Of a stretch of 64,000 nucleotides of DNA, positions 46,421 through 58,314 are shown one piece after another. The stretch is taken from NCBI RefSeq assembly GCF_029168945.1, contig NC_083602.1:64562600-64626599 (forward strand). The letters run 5' to 3'. The position numbers were made by a program, and so were the translations under genes. How positions within the stretch are numbered: position 1 is the first letter of the stretch; each line of letters opens with the position of its first letter. This DNA is from Cannabis sativa. Taxonomy: Eukaryota; Streptophyta; Magnoliopsida; Rosales; Cannabaceae. The notes beneath the pieces are model-generated. The model was not told where the DNA came from. It was given only the letters and a program-made list of their open reading frames with translations, and did no database searches.

Positions 46421-46740
46421 ACGAATAAGGCGTGGTGTGAGCTTCATCCAAACATTTCTTTCTTAAGCTCATCCACACTAGAACACAGACTCGAGCTTTA
46501 TATAGCAACATTCCACTCGCTCGAGACCGTAAAACCTCTAAAGCCGACCAACTACCACTTCATCTCGAACTTTAACTAGCTCCTGGATCTTCCAAAGGCC
46601 TTCGATTCTCTCCAACGTATCGATCGGAGTGTTAAATTATGTAATTTCCCGACCACGAACTCAATTCCCGCACTAACCATTTCCGAGGCTAGTCGAGGAG
46701 CTATCATAACCGTAGTACACACTTGACCGGACCTTTTCGC

Positions 46741-47200
46741 TTAGAGACGGCCACGACATTGGCTTTCCCGGGTGATACAAGATTTCACAATCGTAGTCCT
46801 TAACCAACTCCAACCACCTTCTCTCGCCTCATATTCGTATCTTTTGGGTGAAAAAGTATTTAAGACTTTTATGATCGCATAAATTTCACACTTTTCACCG
46901 TAATGATATTGTCGCCATATCTTTAAAGCGAAAACCACAGCAATAGCCGAGCTCTAAATCATGAGTCGGGTAACGCTGCTCATAATCCTTCGCCGACGAG
47001 AGGCATAGGCTATGACTCGTCACGCATCAACACATCCTGCACTCGTCCGGATGCATCACAATACACAACAAATTTCTCTTGATTCGATGGCAAAGCTAAC
47101 ACCGGAGCTGTTATCAAACGCTGCTTCAACTCTTGAAAGCTTGATTCACACTTATCTGACCACACAAATCTCTGATTTTTCTTAGTCAATTCGGTTAGGC
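46741..47200 (-). pseudogene. gypsy RNase H, broken by frameshifts
   Basis: VFALKIWRQYHYGEKCEIYA (46880-46938) is the conserved core of the Ty3 RNase H. The following segment matches the expected order, but with several frame changes. Confidence 0.78.
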
Positions 47201-47209
47201 ATAGAAAGT

Positions 47210-47900
47210 TTAGAAAATCCTTCGACGAAACGTTCGTAATACCCCGCTAACCCGAGAAAACTTCGAACCCCCGTCGTACTTAGGCCTCGCCAATTCTTCA
47301 CCGATTCCACCCTTGTTTGGATCGACCATAATTCCATTCTTCCCCACAATATGTCCCAAAAAGGATACCTCTGGACAACCGTAATTCACACTTTTTGAAC
47401 TTGGCATACAAATTTTTGTGATCCCTAAGTCGCTGTAACACCATTCGCAGATGATGCTCGTGCTCCTCATCTGACCGAGAGTATACAAGAATGTCATCGA
47501 TAAACACTATAACGCAGTTATCGAGGAAATCCTTGAATACTCTATTCATAAGATCCATAACGGCCGCAGGAGCATTAGTCAATCCGAATGACATTACCGT
47601 AAACTCATAAAGGCTCATATCCTGTTCTAAAAGGCCTTCGTATGTCCTCCTCTCGAATTCTAAGTTGATGATAACCCGACCGTAAATCAATCTTTGAAAA
47701 CACGCCTTTTCCCCCAGCCGATCGAATAGATCGTCGATTCCGGGCAACGGTATTTATTCTTAATCGTCAACTTGTTAAGTTCCCGATAATCAATACACAT
47801 TCGAGGGAACCATCTTTCTTTTTACAAAGAGAACCCAGGCTCCCTGTGGCGATACACCGGGTCGAATAAACCCAATATCCAAGATCCCCCGAAGTTGCAA
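47210..47900 (-). pseudogene. gypsy reverse transcriptase, broken by frameshifts
   Basis: The longest open part (47298-47747) contains [15 protein letters not shown], the [11 protein letters not shown] catalytic motif and a following connection region. [18 protein letters not shown] is in the next frame (about 47310-47370). The catalytic aspartates are intact. Frames change on both sides. Confidence 0.9.
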
Positions 47901-48423
47901 CTTAAGCTCCTCAGTTCCGCCGAGCCATCCTATATGGAGCTTTAGAAACAGTTCGACCTGTGTGCCAAATCAATAACAAAATCAATCTCTCGTTGTGGCG
48001 TAATCCCGCAACTCCTGAAACACATCAAGAAAATCTTTCACTACCCGAACTACCTCAGTGCCCAAATGTTTCAGTGTCCATTGAGTCAAATACTACCGCT
48101 AGAAATCCTACACAACCATTGCATAAGTAAATCCCTAAAGCTCTCAACACAGTAAATAACCGGATCCGAGACCCCCGAACCGATCCAACATAAACAAATG
48201 GATCTTCATCTTCTCGGCTGAAAAGTCACCATTTTACGCCTACAATCTATATCGTCGAATATTTGGATAAGAAATCCATTCCCGCATGATATCAAACTCG
48301 CTAGTTTCAATTCTATGAGATCAATACTCAATTCCCTATCTTCGATCCTAATCGCATGTACCCTAATGCGCCTATTAGAGATAACCAATTCCCCGCTAGG
48401 CATTAGGGTTCCAAACCCTCTTT

Positions 48424-48801
48424 CTAAAATTTCACAAGGCCTACCAAAAGATCAATCACTCTTGTAGCCACATATGAACGTGTAGCTCCCGAGTCAAATA
48501 ATACCGTAAATAACAAGTTGTGACGGGAAGCCGAATTCGTCACAACAGGGACCGGGCCGTTGCAAATCCTGGGTAATGGCAAACATACGAGCAGAACCGG
48601 CTTCACCTCGCCTTTCGCTCCTCTTTTCTTTGCCCGGGGGCAATCTTCTTCGAAATGCCCCACCATGCCACACAGAAGCATGTCTTCCGCTACACTCTCC
48701 CGATGATGTTTCTTGCATCTTGACACTCGTGATAAGAATAACCCCGGCGTCCCCTCTCGCCTCTGGTTCCCACGCGAACCGCTTGCTTTGCCCCGAGCCA
48801 C
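48424..48801 (-). pseudogene. gypsy gag zinc knuckle and protease
   Basis: CGMVGHFEEDCPRAKK is a CX?H..C knuckle with its first cysteine lost at a frame break. Downstream, LFDSGATRSYVATRVID is the aspartic protease active site with D-S-G-A intact. These mark the gag/protease boundary. Confidence 0.8.
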
Positions 48802-48953
48802 CGTGTCGGAACAACTTTCCTTTTCTCGCTCTAAGTGGTGGAGTCACCACCATCCCTACCATAAACAGGAGTAGGAATAAAGGGGGTTCCACCAACACTC
48901 GAGTCACCCGGCCTCCCGAAGGAACTTTACCGCACCCCGCTCTCAAAGCCTTT

Positions 48954-49620
48954 TCAACCATCTCCGCATGTTGGTTGCCTCGCAGTAGTAATAACCAAAT
49001 CATGTTTAATTTTTGCACTCAAACCCGCCAAATATTTTTCCTTTTTACCGAAGCTCATTGGCACAATTCCCGCCGCCAACTTGGCCAACTCAAAACTTCG
49101 TCGTATATTCCGCAACCGACATTCCCTCGCCTTGAACCGCATCGTTGAACTCTTCCGCTTTGCATGGATCGCTTCATTGTAATACTTGGAGTTAAACAAC
49201 TCCTCTTGAATTCTTCCCTGTGTCACCGCCGTGACGTCTCGAGTGAGGTTATTAACTCCCACCACACGAGAGCGTCTTCCCGAAACCGGAAAGTGGCACA
49301 GTTACCCGTCATTTCCAACCACTCCCATAAAATTGAGGATGCGTTCTATTACCGAAAGCCACCGCCGCCTTCATCACATCGTGGCCTCCTGCAAACACCT
49401 GAGGTGCCTCGCTTTCGAAATCTTTCATACAATCTGCTCCATACGCTGCCACAATGCCAGGTTGTCTCCGCCGGCACCGCGGAACTCGCAAATGTACTCG
49501 AACCACTCGAGGAGGCACGGCAGAGGACCCCGCCGCTCAACCTTTGGATCTCTTCATCTGGCCGGCGATTCTCTCTTGCATCTCCGCAAATCTTTGCTCC
49601 CAATCGAGGAGCTTCGAGGT
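48954..49620 (-). pseudogene. gypsy gag, broken by frameshifts
   Basis: LFNSKYYNEAIHAKRK, then FELAKLAAGIVPMSF and KKEKYLAGLSAKIKHDL (48954-49265) are landmarks of the retrotransposon gag domain in chromoviruses. The N-terminal part (49309-49620) is split over two frames and very GC-rich. Confidence 0.78.
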
Positions 49621-50020
49621 GGATTTACAGTGGCGACCACCCCGAGCTCGCCACGGCCACGCCGCGACCACGAGGATTTCGAGGATTCCTCTCGACCGCC
49701 TCCTGCCTCAACCATGCCACCCCGACTTCTTGTATTTCGGCGGGCGTCCATTAATAGGACTTAGCCTCATGCGAATCCATAAGCCAGTGCAAAGCTTTGG
49801 ACAAGCCGATCAAAATTAACACCGCTCTTAATAACTTAAAGGCAACACACTTTCTTTTCTTTTAAGAAAATATATTTAATTTAAATCTAGTATGCTTCCT
49901 AACATGCTTTCACATTCACATTTATTTAAGATACTAAACAAATACAGGCTTACTGAACCGTGAACCGAGCTCGATGAAGATTGTACATGTCATAGCAAGC
50001 TTCTGCAGACAAACTCGGCC

Positions 50021-50033
50021 GCTTCCGATACCA
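50021..50033 (-). other. primer-binding site of the gypsy element
   Basis: On the minus strand TGGTATCGGAAGC starts 4 nt after the LTR and resembles the Met tRNA type of site. Confidence 0.75.
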
Positions 50034-50037
50034 AAAT

Positions 50038-52101
50038 TGTAACGCCCTAATGCTAAGGCACGCTACAAGCGCTTTTTCAATAATTGTGCAATCTTTGCTA
50101 ATCAAAGAAATTCTCGAAAACGTGTCAAATTAAAACTTTTGCATTAAACATTAAACTTTGTAATTTAATGAAATATTTACCAGTGCCGGGATCCCGATTT
50201 TTAAAACTTTACAAACTTTACTTTTTAAGCATACATTCCAAAATATACAGATTTACAGGTCGCACAACGACTTTTAAAATACAACTCCCAGATGTCCCGA
50301 GACCGAACACTCCAAAGTCGCGCCGCTCGACATGTACAATCTCACCCGAGCTCAGTTCACTCCCCGTTCGGCCTTTCGCCTTTCCTTTACCTACACATGG
50401 AAGTTTTAAACCGTGAGTCAACAATTTACCCCGCAAGAAATGCATATAACATATCATATAATTTCGACCTGTAAATAGGCGCCCATACACCTATTTACGT
50501 AACTTACAGTATGAGTATGAACGTTCTAATCGGGACACGACCATGTACCATGTACCACATACACTCATAATACCTTCGTTTTAGTGTAGGTAAGGTATGA
50601 CCGCACCCCCGAGTACTATCTAGTGTTGTACCACAGACACCTTGTACCTTCCCGTACAAGTGCTGGTAACACTATAATGTACTTCCAAACATCACACACC
50701 TTACCAATGCACTCCGTACCACAACCGTACGAGTGTTGGTAGTGTATGAATCACAATAAATAAGCATGTATACATATTAACACATACATACATTCGTATA
50801 ATCACATCATACATTATACACAGCTTCACTGTTTTCCGAATTCAAGTGTGCTAGCCGACCCGAACCGATTTCTCGTGCTAGATGGATGCCCTAATCACAT
50901 TTTGAAACCGGTAAGTCACATGATTAAAACCCTAATCCCGGAATCCCAAAACCAAAACCCTAGGTTCGCTATACTCTAAAGGGGTTATTCTAACTCGGAA
51001 ATGGGGAAACACCCAACCGAGGCACCGAAATGGACAAAAAATGAGAAAACGAAGCTGTTCGGATCCCCGCCAAAACCGCAAACCGGCTGTGGGCATGGCA
51101 AACCGGTTTGCTTGGCTTGCACCCGCAATCCCAAAACACTTCCTTCTTTGCTCAATTTTCCACCAAATGATACCAAACTTTCCCGTAGCTCCTAAACAAT
51201 GCATACACAATAAATCCTGCAAAAGATTTCACGTAAAACACAATAAATAACAACTTGCCATTAAAGCTTAAAGCTTGAACTCAAAGCTTAAAATTGCTCA
51301 AAACCAACAACCAATCTCTAAACCAGCTACCATGAACTAGAATCAAGCTAAACAAACCCTAAAATTCGAGCTAAGCAACCCTTAAATCCTAACACCCCTA
51401 TTACCCAAAATCACCTCAAAAACCAACTTACAACTTCATGAACTTGTAAGAGAAGGGAGCTAGGGTTCCCTTAAATATTTTCCCTTGAATCCTTGGATGG
51501 AAATCCGTAAATTATGAAGAAACTTTGGGTCTTTCCTTCCTGCCTGAGAGAGCCGAACCCCAAGAGAGAGAAAAGAGGATTGGTTCTTAATTCTCTTTAA
51601 TTTTTAATCTCTTTTCAAAATAAAACCCCTTTTCATTTAGTTAAAATTAGAATAAAATAGGTGTCACTACAAAGGGCAGCCACCTAACCCTCACCAAATA
51701 AGAAAAGACTAAAAAGCCCTTAAGGTTAAAACTTGGTTAATTCTAAAGCTAGGGGTAAAATGGTCAATTCCATAACCCCGCTCAATCCCGATAAAATATT
51801 TTCCCTAAAATATTTCCCACTATGAAATAAGGTTCTAAACTTACCCATGTGATCAAATCTAGACATCCATCGCATTTTCCGTTGTCGCCAAACAGAAATT
51901 ACAAAAATAACATATTACACATATAAGCTAAATAATACCCCTAGAGTTTAATAAAACCTCCGAAATTGAGAAATTATAACTCTAATATTTATTTCTAAAT
52001 ATTGGGGTCCACATTTAAATTTAATTCACAAATAATAATAAAATAATAAAAATTAGTGCTAATTGCCTTTTCTAATCCATATTACTAGAGCGGTCATTAC
52101 A
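50038..52101 (-). repeat. 5' LTR of the gypsy element (element orientation)
   Basis: Its plus-strand ends are TGTAACGCCC and GGTCATTACA. It differs from its partner mainly by clusters of small indels, for example CTACAGTGC against CTACAAGCGC near the left end. Confidence 0.95.
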
Positions 52102-52106
52102 GCATA

Positions 52107-53128
52107 TCTATATCGTGGAACATATAATATGCTCTATATAAGTCTGAGAGTGCAATTCTAAGTTCTAAGAGTGGATTCAACGAAGAATTAATAAGTAGGA
52201 ATTTACTTAGTAAATTCGGTTCACTTATTGGAAGCTCAGCATATAGATCCATGGTCCCCATTCTAGTTGAGAACATACTGCTTGTAAGACTCAATAATTG
52301 ATTTGTGATTGGTCAATTATAATTCTAAAGTTAGACTATGTCTAATTTGTGAATTTTCACTAAGCAGGGGCGAAATTGTAAAGAAAAGAGATTCTAGGTT
52401 TATTTATTTATTAATGGACTTTATATGTCTAGTTAATAATTAAATTAAATGACAGTATTATTTAATAATCTATTTTAGTTATTAAATAATTAGTTTTTGC
52501 ATTTAAAAGGTTAGAATTGGAAAATTGGCATTTTTGAGAAAATAGAAATAAAATTTGTTAAAACTGCAAAATCAAGTGGGCCCATTAAATACACCTTGGC
52601 CGGCCACTTATTTAAGTTTTTCAAATTGATATTTTCATTATTTAAATGTCAAATAATTCCTAACCTAAACCTAGTACTTGCCTATAAATAGAAAGTGATG
52701 GCTCAGTCAAAATTACACTTTTCATTATTCTTGTGACAGAAATTTCTCTCTTCAGAAAAACTGAGCCTTCCCTTTTCTATACCTTGGCCGAAACCCCTCT
52801 CTCTCTTTTCCTCTTCTAAATTTCAAACCCTAGTGATAGAGTAAGTGCCCACACACAGCAAGTGGTAACTCAATCATAGATTGGAAGACTGTGAAGGATC
52901 AAACTCAAAGAGAAGGACATTCGGGCTCAGATCTTGATTATACTCTGCGACAGAAAGGATACAAGGGTTAGAGATCTGAGTGGAAGGAGACATTAATTCC
53001 GCTGCATCAATGTAAGGTTTTCTTAAATTTATATGTGTTTAATTTATCGTTTTACAAATTTCATATTTAGGGTGTTAACCAACATACTTGTGAGTAGATC
53101 TAAGATCCTGGTAAAATAATATCCAACA
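52107..53128 (+). repeat. 3' LTR of the copia element, right part (1022 bp)
   Basis: It continues the LTR interrupted at 43092 and ends CCAACA before AGAAC. The summed length with the left part (1887 bp) equals that of the 5' LTR. Confidence 0.95.
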
Positions 53129-53133
53129 AGAAC

Positions 53134-54270
53134 ATGGTCAACACTGATCACCGAAGGCTGACCAAGCCTATTCAAGGGTTGTCCTCCTCTACCATTCTGA
53201 CCCTACCTATTGTTGCCAGCCTGGCAATGTGAGGGTTAAAAGGTGGCACTCTACGGTAAGACTAATTAGTTTTTGCCATAATGTATCAATATCAACCTCG
53301 AGATCACTCAAATAGTTGCTAGAGAACAGATTGGATGTTTTCTCACAAAGGCAAGAGTGACTGAACCTATGACAACATGGTTGTCACCTCCCCAGACCAA
53401 TACTCAAAATCACCTACATAGAAGAGATAAGGGGAGGTGACCGACTTGACAAAGCTACAAAGTATAGACAAAATTCTGGCCAATTGTACCCAAGGTTACT
53501 TGCGAGATAAACTAAATTATACAAGGTTAGGTATTAAAAAAGTACTATCACAAGTATACCAACTTAGACAAATGGTGAGTCTTAAGTTGTCCAGATTTTC
53601 CAAGGGAACCAAGTATGAGATTATAGTTGTATATGTCTATAAGGCCTTGACAAAACCATTGCTAAGGTCAAAAGAAAATAAAATCTTGGTCCCCCACTTA
53701 GAACCTAGGCCTTGGCCAGCCAGTGTTACATGACGTAGTCAAGGGCCCACCAGTGTTCCAAGACCCAGTCAAGGGCCAGCCAGGGACCTTAAGCCCAGGC
53801 ATATGCCGAATAGACTTTAGGGTACCCCTTATGGCTAGCCAACTTCCATGAGAAGACCCTATGGCTAACCAGGTCTTGAACAAGACCCCTATGGCTGGCC
53901 AGGGTGTGTTAAAAAAGTAGAAGCAGATTCAATTAAAAAATAATTTAATCCAATATAAACCATAATCTCAAGGATATCAACATAATATGTACATATTAAA
54001 TTAGACTAATGAAAAGAAAAGTAATACCTCTTGTAGTCTCTTAGGGGATTCTTGTAATCTTTTTCGTATTATTATCGAACATCCAATCTAAGAACTAGCT
54101 GAAAAGTTCACACCACGATCTTCTAAGCCAATCTCAACAGTGAGAAATAGAGTGGGCTATTAGATTCAATTAGTAAGTATAATTTTATAATCACGGTATA
54201 TTCTCAACTCATGAGATAAGAAAGAACATAAATCTCACAACACACTATTGTGTGTGTGGTGTGTGAGATG

Positions 54271-54345
<75 letters not shown>

Positions 54346-54715
54346 TGAGAGAGAGAGAGAGTGAAAAATAAATCTTATTTTTCAATCTTATTTTCTCACT
54401 AAAAGTATCGCTCAATCCACTTATTTTCTTATGTTGTTTGTTATACTTATATATATTATATATAACGTTACAAGCAAACCCTTTATTTAATCCTCTGAAA
54501 TAAAAGATAATATTTAATTTAGTTCAAATTCATAATTTAAATCTAAATATAAATATAATATAACTGATTAACAGAAATCAATTAAATTTTTTTATTTGAA
54601 TATTGCATTTTTAATTAAATAGATTATCTAATAGTATATTTAATTCGCTAATTAAAAGATAATTAATTAATTTAATTTGATTTAGTTTAATAATAAAATA
54701 ATCAAACTAAAGTCA
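53134..54715. other. unclassified transposon debris with minisatellite and microsatellite
   Basis: The left part continues the fragment into which the copia element inserted. From about 53700 to 53905 there is a degenerate repeat of TGGCCAGCCAGTGTT and ATGGCTAGCCA-type words. After 53906 the sequence is AT-rich, with an imperfect (AC)n/(GT)n hairpin at 54240-54268 and a GA microsatellite. It could be a solo LTR, but I cannot place both ends. An ORF at 53437-53733 has no recognisable motif. Confidence 0.4.
54274..54360. repeat. (GA)n microsatellite
   Basis: More than forty GA units have one CGT interruption near 54344. Confidence 0.97.
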
Positions 54716-55418
54716 TGAAAATTCTTGGGATTCATAGTAAGTCAACGAGGGATAGAGGCTAACCCTAAAAGCGTTGCTCGAAATGCCATCTCCAAAGAAA
54801 CACAAGGATGTGCAAAGCTTGACAGGGAAAATAATAGCCCTGAGTTGTTTCACCTCATGTTCTATTGACAAATGTATCCCATTCTTCAATATATTGAAGA
54901 AAAGTCAAAAATTTGAGTGGATCGATGAATGCAAGGAAGCATTCAAATAATTGAAGGAGCATATGGACAAGACACCAGTTCTGTCTAAACTAATCCAAAG
55001 AGAGGATCTTTACCTATACTTGGCTATCTCTGAAAATGCATTTAGTGCAACCTTAGTCCAGGAAGAAGGAAAAGTCCATCACCCTATCTATTATGTCAGT
55101 AAAAGGATGGTAGGAGCAGAAGTCTGGTACCTTTCAATAGAGAAACTAGCCTTTTGTCTAATGATAGCTTCTCAAAAGCTACAACCTTATTTCCAAGCAC
55201 ATTCGATTAAGGTCTAGATGAACCATCCACTACTACAGGTCCTACAAAAGCTAGAAGCTACTGGGAGAATGCTCAAATGGGCAATGGAGCTCAATCAGTT
55301 CAACATACAGTATGTCCTGCGTATCTCAATCAAAGGGCAAGCCCTAGAAGACTTTATTATGGAATGTAAGGAAACTGAAGCAACTGCTCATGAACCTAAA
55401 ATATGCGCCCCCACTTAG
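54716..55418 (+). pseudogene. Tat-lineage gypsy: end of RT and first RNase H
   Basis: The segment starts abruptly in the RT connection region (ILGFIVSQRGIEANP in one frame). It continues as the Ty3-type RNase H: DLYLYLAISENAFSATLVQE, HHPIYYVSKRM and YLSIEKLAFCLMIASQKLQP. The next frame has MLKWAMELNQFNIQYVLR. A stop (TAG at 55216-55218) and frame changes break it. Gag, protease and most of RT are missing on the left. Confidence 0.85.
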
Positions 55419-55870
55419 AAAATATATGTGAATGGGGCTTCAAATAAGAATGGATCAGGAGCTAGGATAGTGATGGTGTCATGCAAATGCTTGAGGCTTC
55501 AAACAAATTTGCAATTTAAATTCCCTACCTCTAACAACAAGGCAAAGTATGAGCTCCACTGGCTGGGTTAAGACTATCAAAAGGCGTAAGAGCTCAAAAG
55601 ACAGAAGTCTTCAACAATTCGCAATTGGTTGTTAACCAAATACTTGGAGAATACCGAACTCGTAGAGAAAGAATGAATTCTTATGTTGCTGCTATAAGAG
55701 AGCTGCTTTAGGAGTTCAAAGGTTGTAAAATTAAGGAAATCGTAAGGGAGAAGAACTTTCACGCAGACCGCTTAGTGAAGTTGGCTTTGGACAAAGAAGT
55801 AGAAAGACTTGGGGTGGTACCCATTGAATACCTTCTGGATCCAAGCATTCTGGCCAAGGCAGAGGTTGCA
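55419..55870 (+). pseudogene. second, archaeal-type RNase H domain (aRH)
   Basis: In changing frames one reads YVNGASNKNGSGA, NNKAKYE, a VFNNSQLVVNQI segment, YVAAIRELLQEFKG, and EKNFHADRLVKLA. This is the pattern of the extra RNase H known from the Tat lineage of Ty3/gypsy elements, downstream of the first one. It has several stops and frameshifts. Confidence 0.75.
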
Positions 55871-55915
55871 GTCACCAACCAAGAGCCTAGCTAGATAGAC
55901 CCTATAGTCTAGTAT

Positions 55916-56545
55916 TTGACTAAGGGAGAGTTATCCCAAGATTCGGCTGCCTCCCGGAAGGTTCAATACCAAGCCCCTCACTATCTCATGATTGACAACA
56001 CCTTATACTGGATAAGCTTGAGTATGCCCTACTTAAGGTATGTTTTTAATCCCGAAGCTAAGCAAATAATGGAAGAAATCCATGAAATTAGCCAGTATAA
56101 AAAGATAAGGATATTTTTGGCATACAATGAAAAAGGATTGCATTGATTACGTCCGGAAGTGTGACCCATGCCAAAGGTTTTTAAACATCCTGAGGGCCTC
56201 ACGAAATGAAATCATGTTCATGAGAAGCCCATGGCCATTTAAAGTGTGGGGTATAGATCTGATTGGGTCCCTCCCAATGGAAAAGAGTGGAGTCAAACAT
56301 TCTATAGTTGCTATGGATTATCTCACGAAATGGATAGAAGTAGAACCACTGAACTAAGAAAAGCCTAGATTATGTGATGAAAACATTGTTTCTCAGTATG
56401 GACTGCCTCATAAGATAGTCTCAGAGAATGACAAGTAATTTGACAGTGACATATTCATAGAGTTTTGCGAAAAGTACAGTGTCATGAAAAGCTTCTCCAT
56501 AGTTGTAAGACCATAATTATATGGTTAAGAAAAATTAGTGAATAA
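55916..56545 (+). pseudogene. Tat gypsy integrase, N-terminal half
   Basis: YLRYVFNPEAKQIMEEIHE, then a shifted frame with YVRKCDPCQRF (zinc-binding CX2C), WPFKVWGIDLIGSLP and AMDYLTKWIEVEPL (core start). The last part is GLPHKIVSEND-like. It is cut by a LINE insertion after GTGAATAA (56538-56545). It resumes at 58323. Confidence 0.85.
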
Positions 56546-58314
56546 TTTGTCAGGACTTGGTAAGGCTATATGGGAGGAAGAATTGCAAACCAAGTAGTAT
56601 GATCAAAATTGACCTGAGGAAGGCATATGACACAATAGAATGGGACTTCATTGAGGAGATGATGAGAGCACTCGGATTTCCTAGTAAGTTTATAAATCTC
56701 ATTATGGAATGCATATGTACACCTAAGTTTTCCTTCCTTCTGAATGGTGCTATGTGTGGATTCTTCAACTCAAAGAGAGGGTTAAGACAAGGAGATTCGA
56801 TGTCTCCCCTCCTCTTTGTATTGGGAATGGAGTATCTTTCGAGAATCTTCACTAAGGTGGGAGATTGGCCAGGATTTAAATTTCATGATAAATGTGGCCA
56901 AATAAAACTGAATCATTTGTGCTTTGCAGATGATTTGTTAGTTTTCTACAATGGTGATTTCATCTCTATAATGCTGCTTCTTAATGGCATTAAATTGTTC
57001 TCCTCTACATCGGGCTTAATGCCAAATGATCAGAAAAAAAAGCAATCTACTGTTCAGGAATGCCAGAAAATGAAGTATCTAGAATTCTTGAGGCATCCAA
57101 TTACAAGAGAAGCTCCTTACCAATTCGATACCTTGTTATCCCAATTTGTTCAAGGAAGATATCTAGAGCTGAATGTCAGTGTTTGTTAGAAAAAATGACT
57201 AGCAGAATTCAAAGTTGGAGTACAAAGAATCTATCTTACATGGGTAGGGTCACTTTGATCAACTCAGTTTTGCTTGCCATACACACATATTGGGTACAGA
57301 TTTTCATTTTGCCCAAGAAACTCTTGAAAGATATTGAAGCAACTTGTAGGTCCTTTCTTTGGAAGGGTACTCCAGAGGGATCCGGACCTGGTCTAGTGGC
57401 ATGGGAATTTATTTGCAGGCCTAAATCTGCTGGTGGCTTGTGATTTTGAAATAACCAACAATGGAATATTGCAGCCTTGGGGAGATATGTCTGGATATAG
57501 CAAGCAAGAAGGACTGCCTTTTCGTCAAATGGATACACATGGTCTACTTGAAGGATCAGAACTGGTGGAGTTATGTTACTCCACAAGACTGTAGTTTGGC
57601 ATGTAAAAAAAATAGTTACTGTGAAGGATAAGTTTCAACAAAGAGGAGACATGGACAACTTTATAAAACAGAGATATCGAGTTAAGCAAGGATATCAAGA
57701 TCTTTTCCCTGAGCATCCTAAAATCCCATGGTGTAGACAGACTTGTCATTCCCAAACATAGATTTATTTTATGGTTAGTGTTTTGGAAAAGATTAAACAC
57801 AAAGGAAAGAGTAAGCAAGTTCAACCAAAACATAGACACAACATGTGTCTTGTGTGGTAAAGGTGATGAAACCATTGAACATCTGTTTTTTCAGTGTGAA
57901 TACAGTTCAAAATGCTTGCAAGAAATTAAAGTGTTCCTGCAATGGAACACACCAGCAGGTGACATTGTCAAGGTGCTGCAATCCTGCCATCAAACAAAAA
58001 GGTTTTCTGCAGCAAGGAAGAGCATAGTGAACACAGTCATAGCAAGTCTTGTGTATCACATATGGAAGGCAAGAAACGAAGCACTATGGAACCAGCAACA
58101 GTGGCTCACCAACAAGACAGTACAGAAGGCTAAACATGTAAGTAAGCTAAGAATCCAAGCATGGCCGCCTAAAAAAGCAAAGGAAGAAGACATAGATTGG
58201 ATACTGGAAACTTAAAATTGAACATGATTATACTTGGTGATTGAATAGTTGTAAACATTATAAAACTGTGATGTAAGCTGTGATGTAAGTTTGGTTATTC
58301 ATTAAAAAAAAATC
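56546..58314 (+). mobile_element. 5'-truncated LINE in the integrase, TSD GTGAATAA
   Basis: It starts inside RT (KIDLRKAYDTIEWDF) and contains RGLRQGDSMSPLLF and FADDLLVFYNGD (56557-57189). A further RT part lies at 57060-57443, and a zf-RVT region at 57778-58215 (CVLCGKGDETIEHLFFQC). A short 3' region and an A run (58304-58312) follow. GTGAATAA precedes it (56538-56545) and follows it (58315-58322). Two to three frameshifts or stops are visible. It ends without an RNase H domain, unlike the LINE at 9483, so it is a different LINE family. Confidence 0.9.

Larger units (their letters stand above)
43093..52101 (-). mobile_element. Ty3/gypsy chromovirus-like element, 9.0 kb, nested in the copia LTR
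   Basis: The ends are TGTAA and TTACA. GCATA flanks it at 43088-43092 and 52102-52106. The two LTRs are 43093-45154 (2062 bp) and 50038-52101 (2064 bp). In minus-strand order the interior carries gag with a zinc knuckle, protease, RT, RNase H, integrase and a chromodomain-like tail, as in the chromovirus branch. Each domain is recognisable and hardly diverged, yet frames break every 100-300 bp by small indels. See the findings on CHG sites. Confidence 0.95.
33983..53128 (+). mobile_element. gag-only Ty1/copia-type retrotransposon, split by a gypsy insertion
   Basis: Both LTRs are 1887 bp: 33983-35869, and 42228-43092 plus 52107-53128. Both start TGTTGG and end CCAACA. AGAAC flanks the whole element at 33978-33982 and 53129-53133. 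Without the 9-kb insertion and its duplicated GCATA it is about 10.1 kb. By eye the LTRs differ at about 31 positions and have no length difference. The interior has one gag ORF. Protease, integrase, RT and RNase H are absent, apart from a doubtful RT motif at 41590. It must have been moved by a relative's enzymes. Confidence 0.95.

Noticed and set aside
48576..49819. Several plus-strand open frames of 120-196 codons
   Set aside because: They lie antisense to gypsy gag in a GC-rich region with few stops and have biased composition and no motifs. They are by-products of composition.
53437..53733. 98-codon plus-strand frame
   Set aside because: No recognisable domain. It lies in transposon debris and ends in the minisatellite, so I kept it only as a remark.
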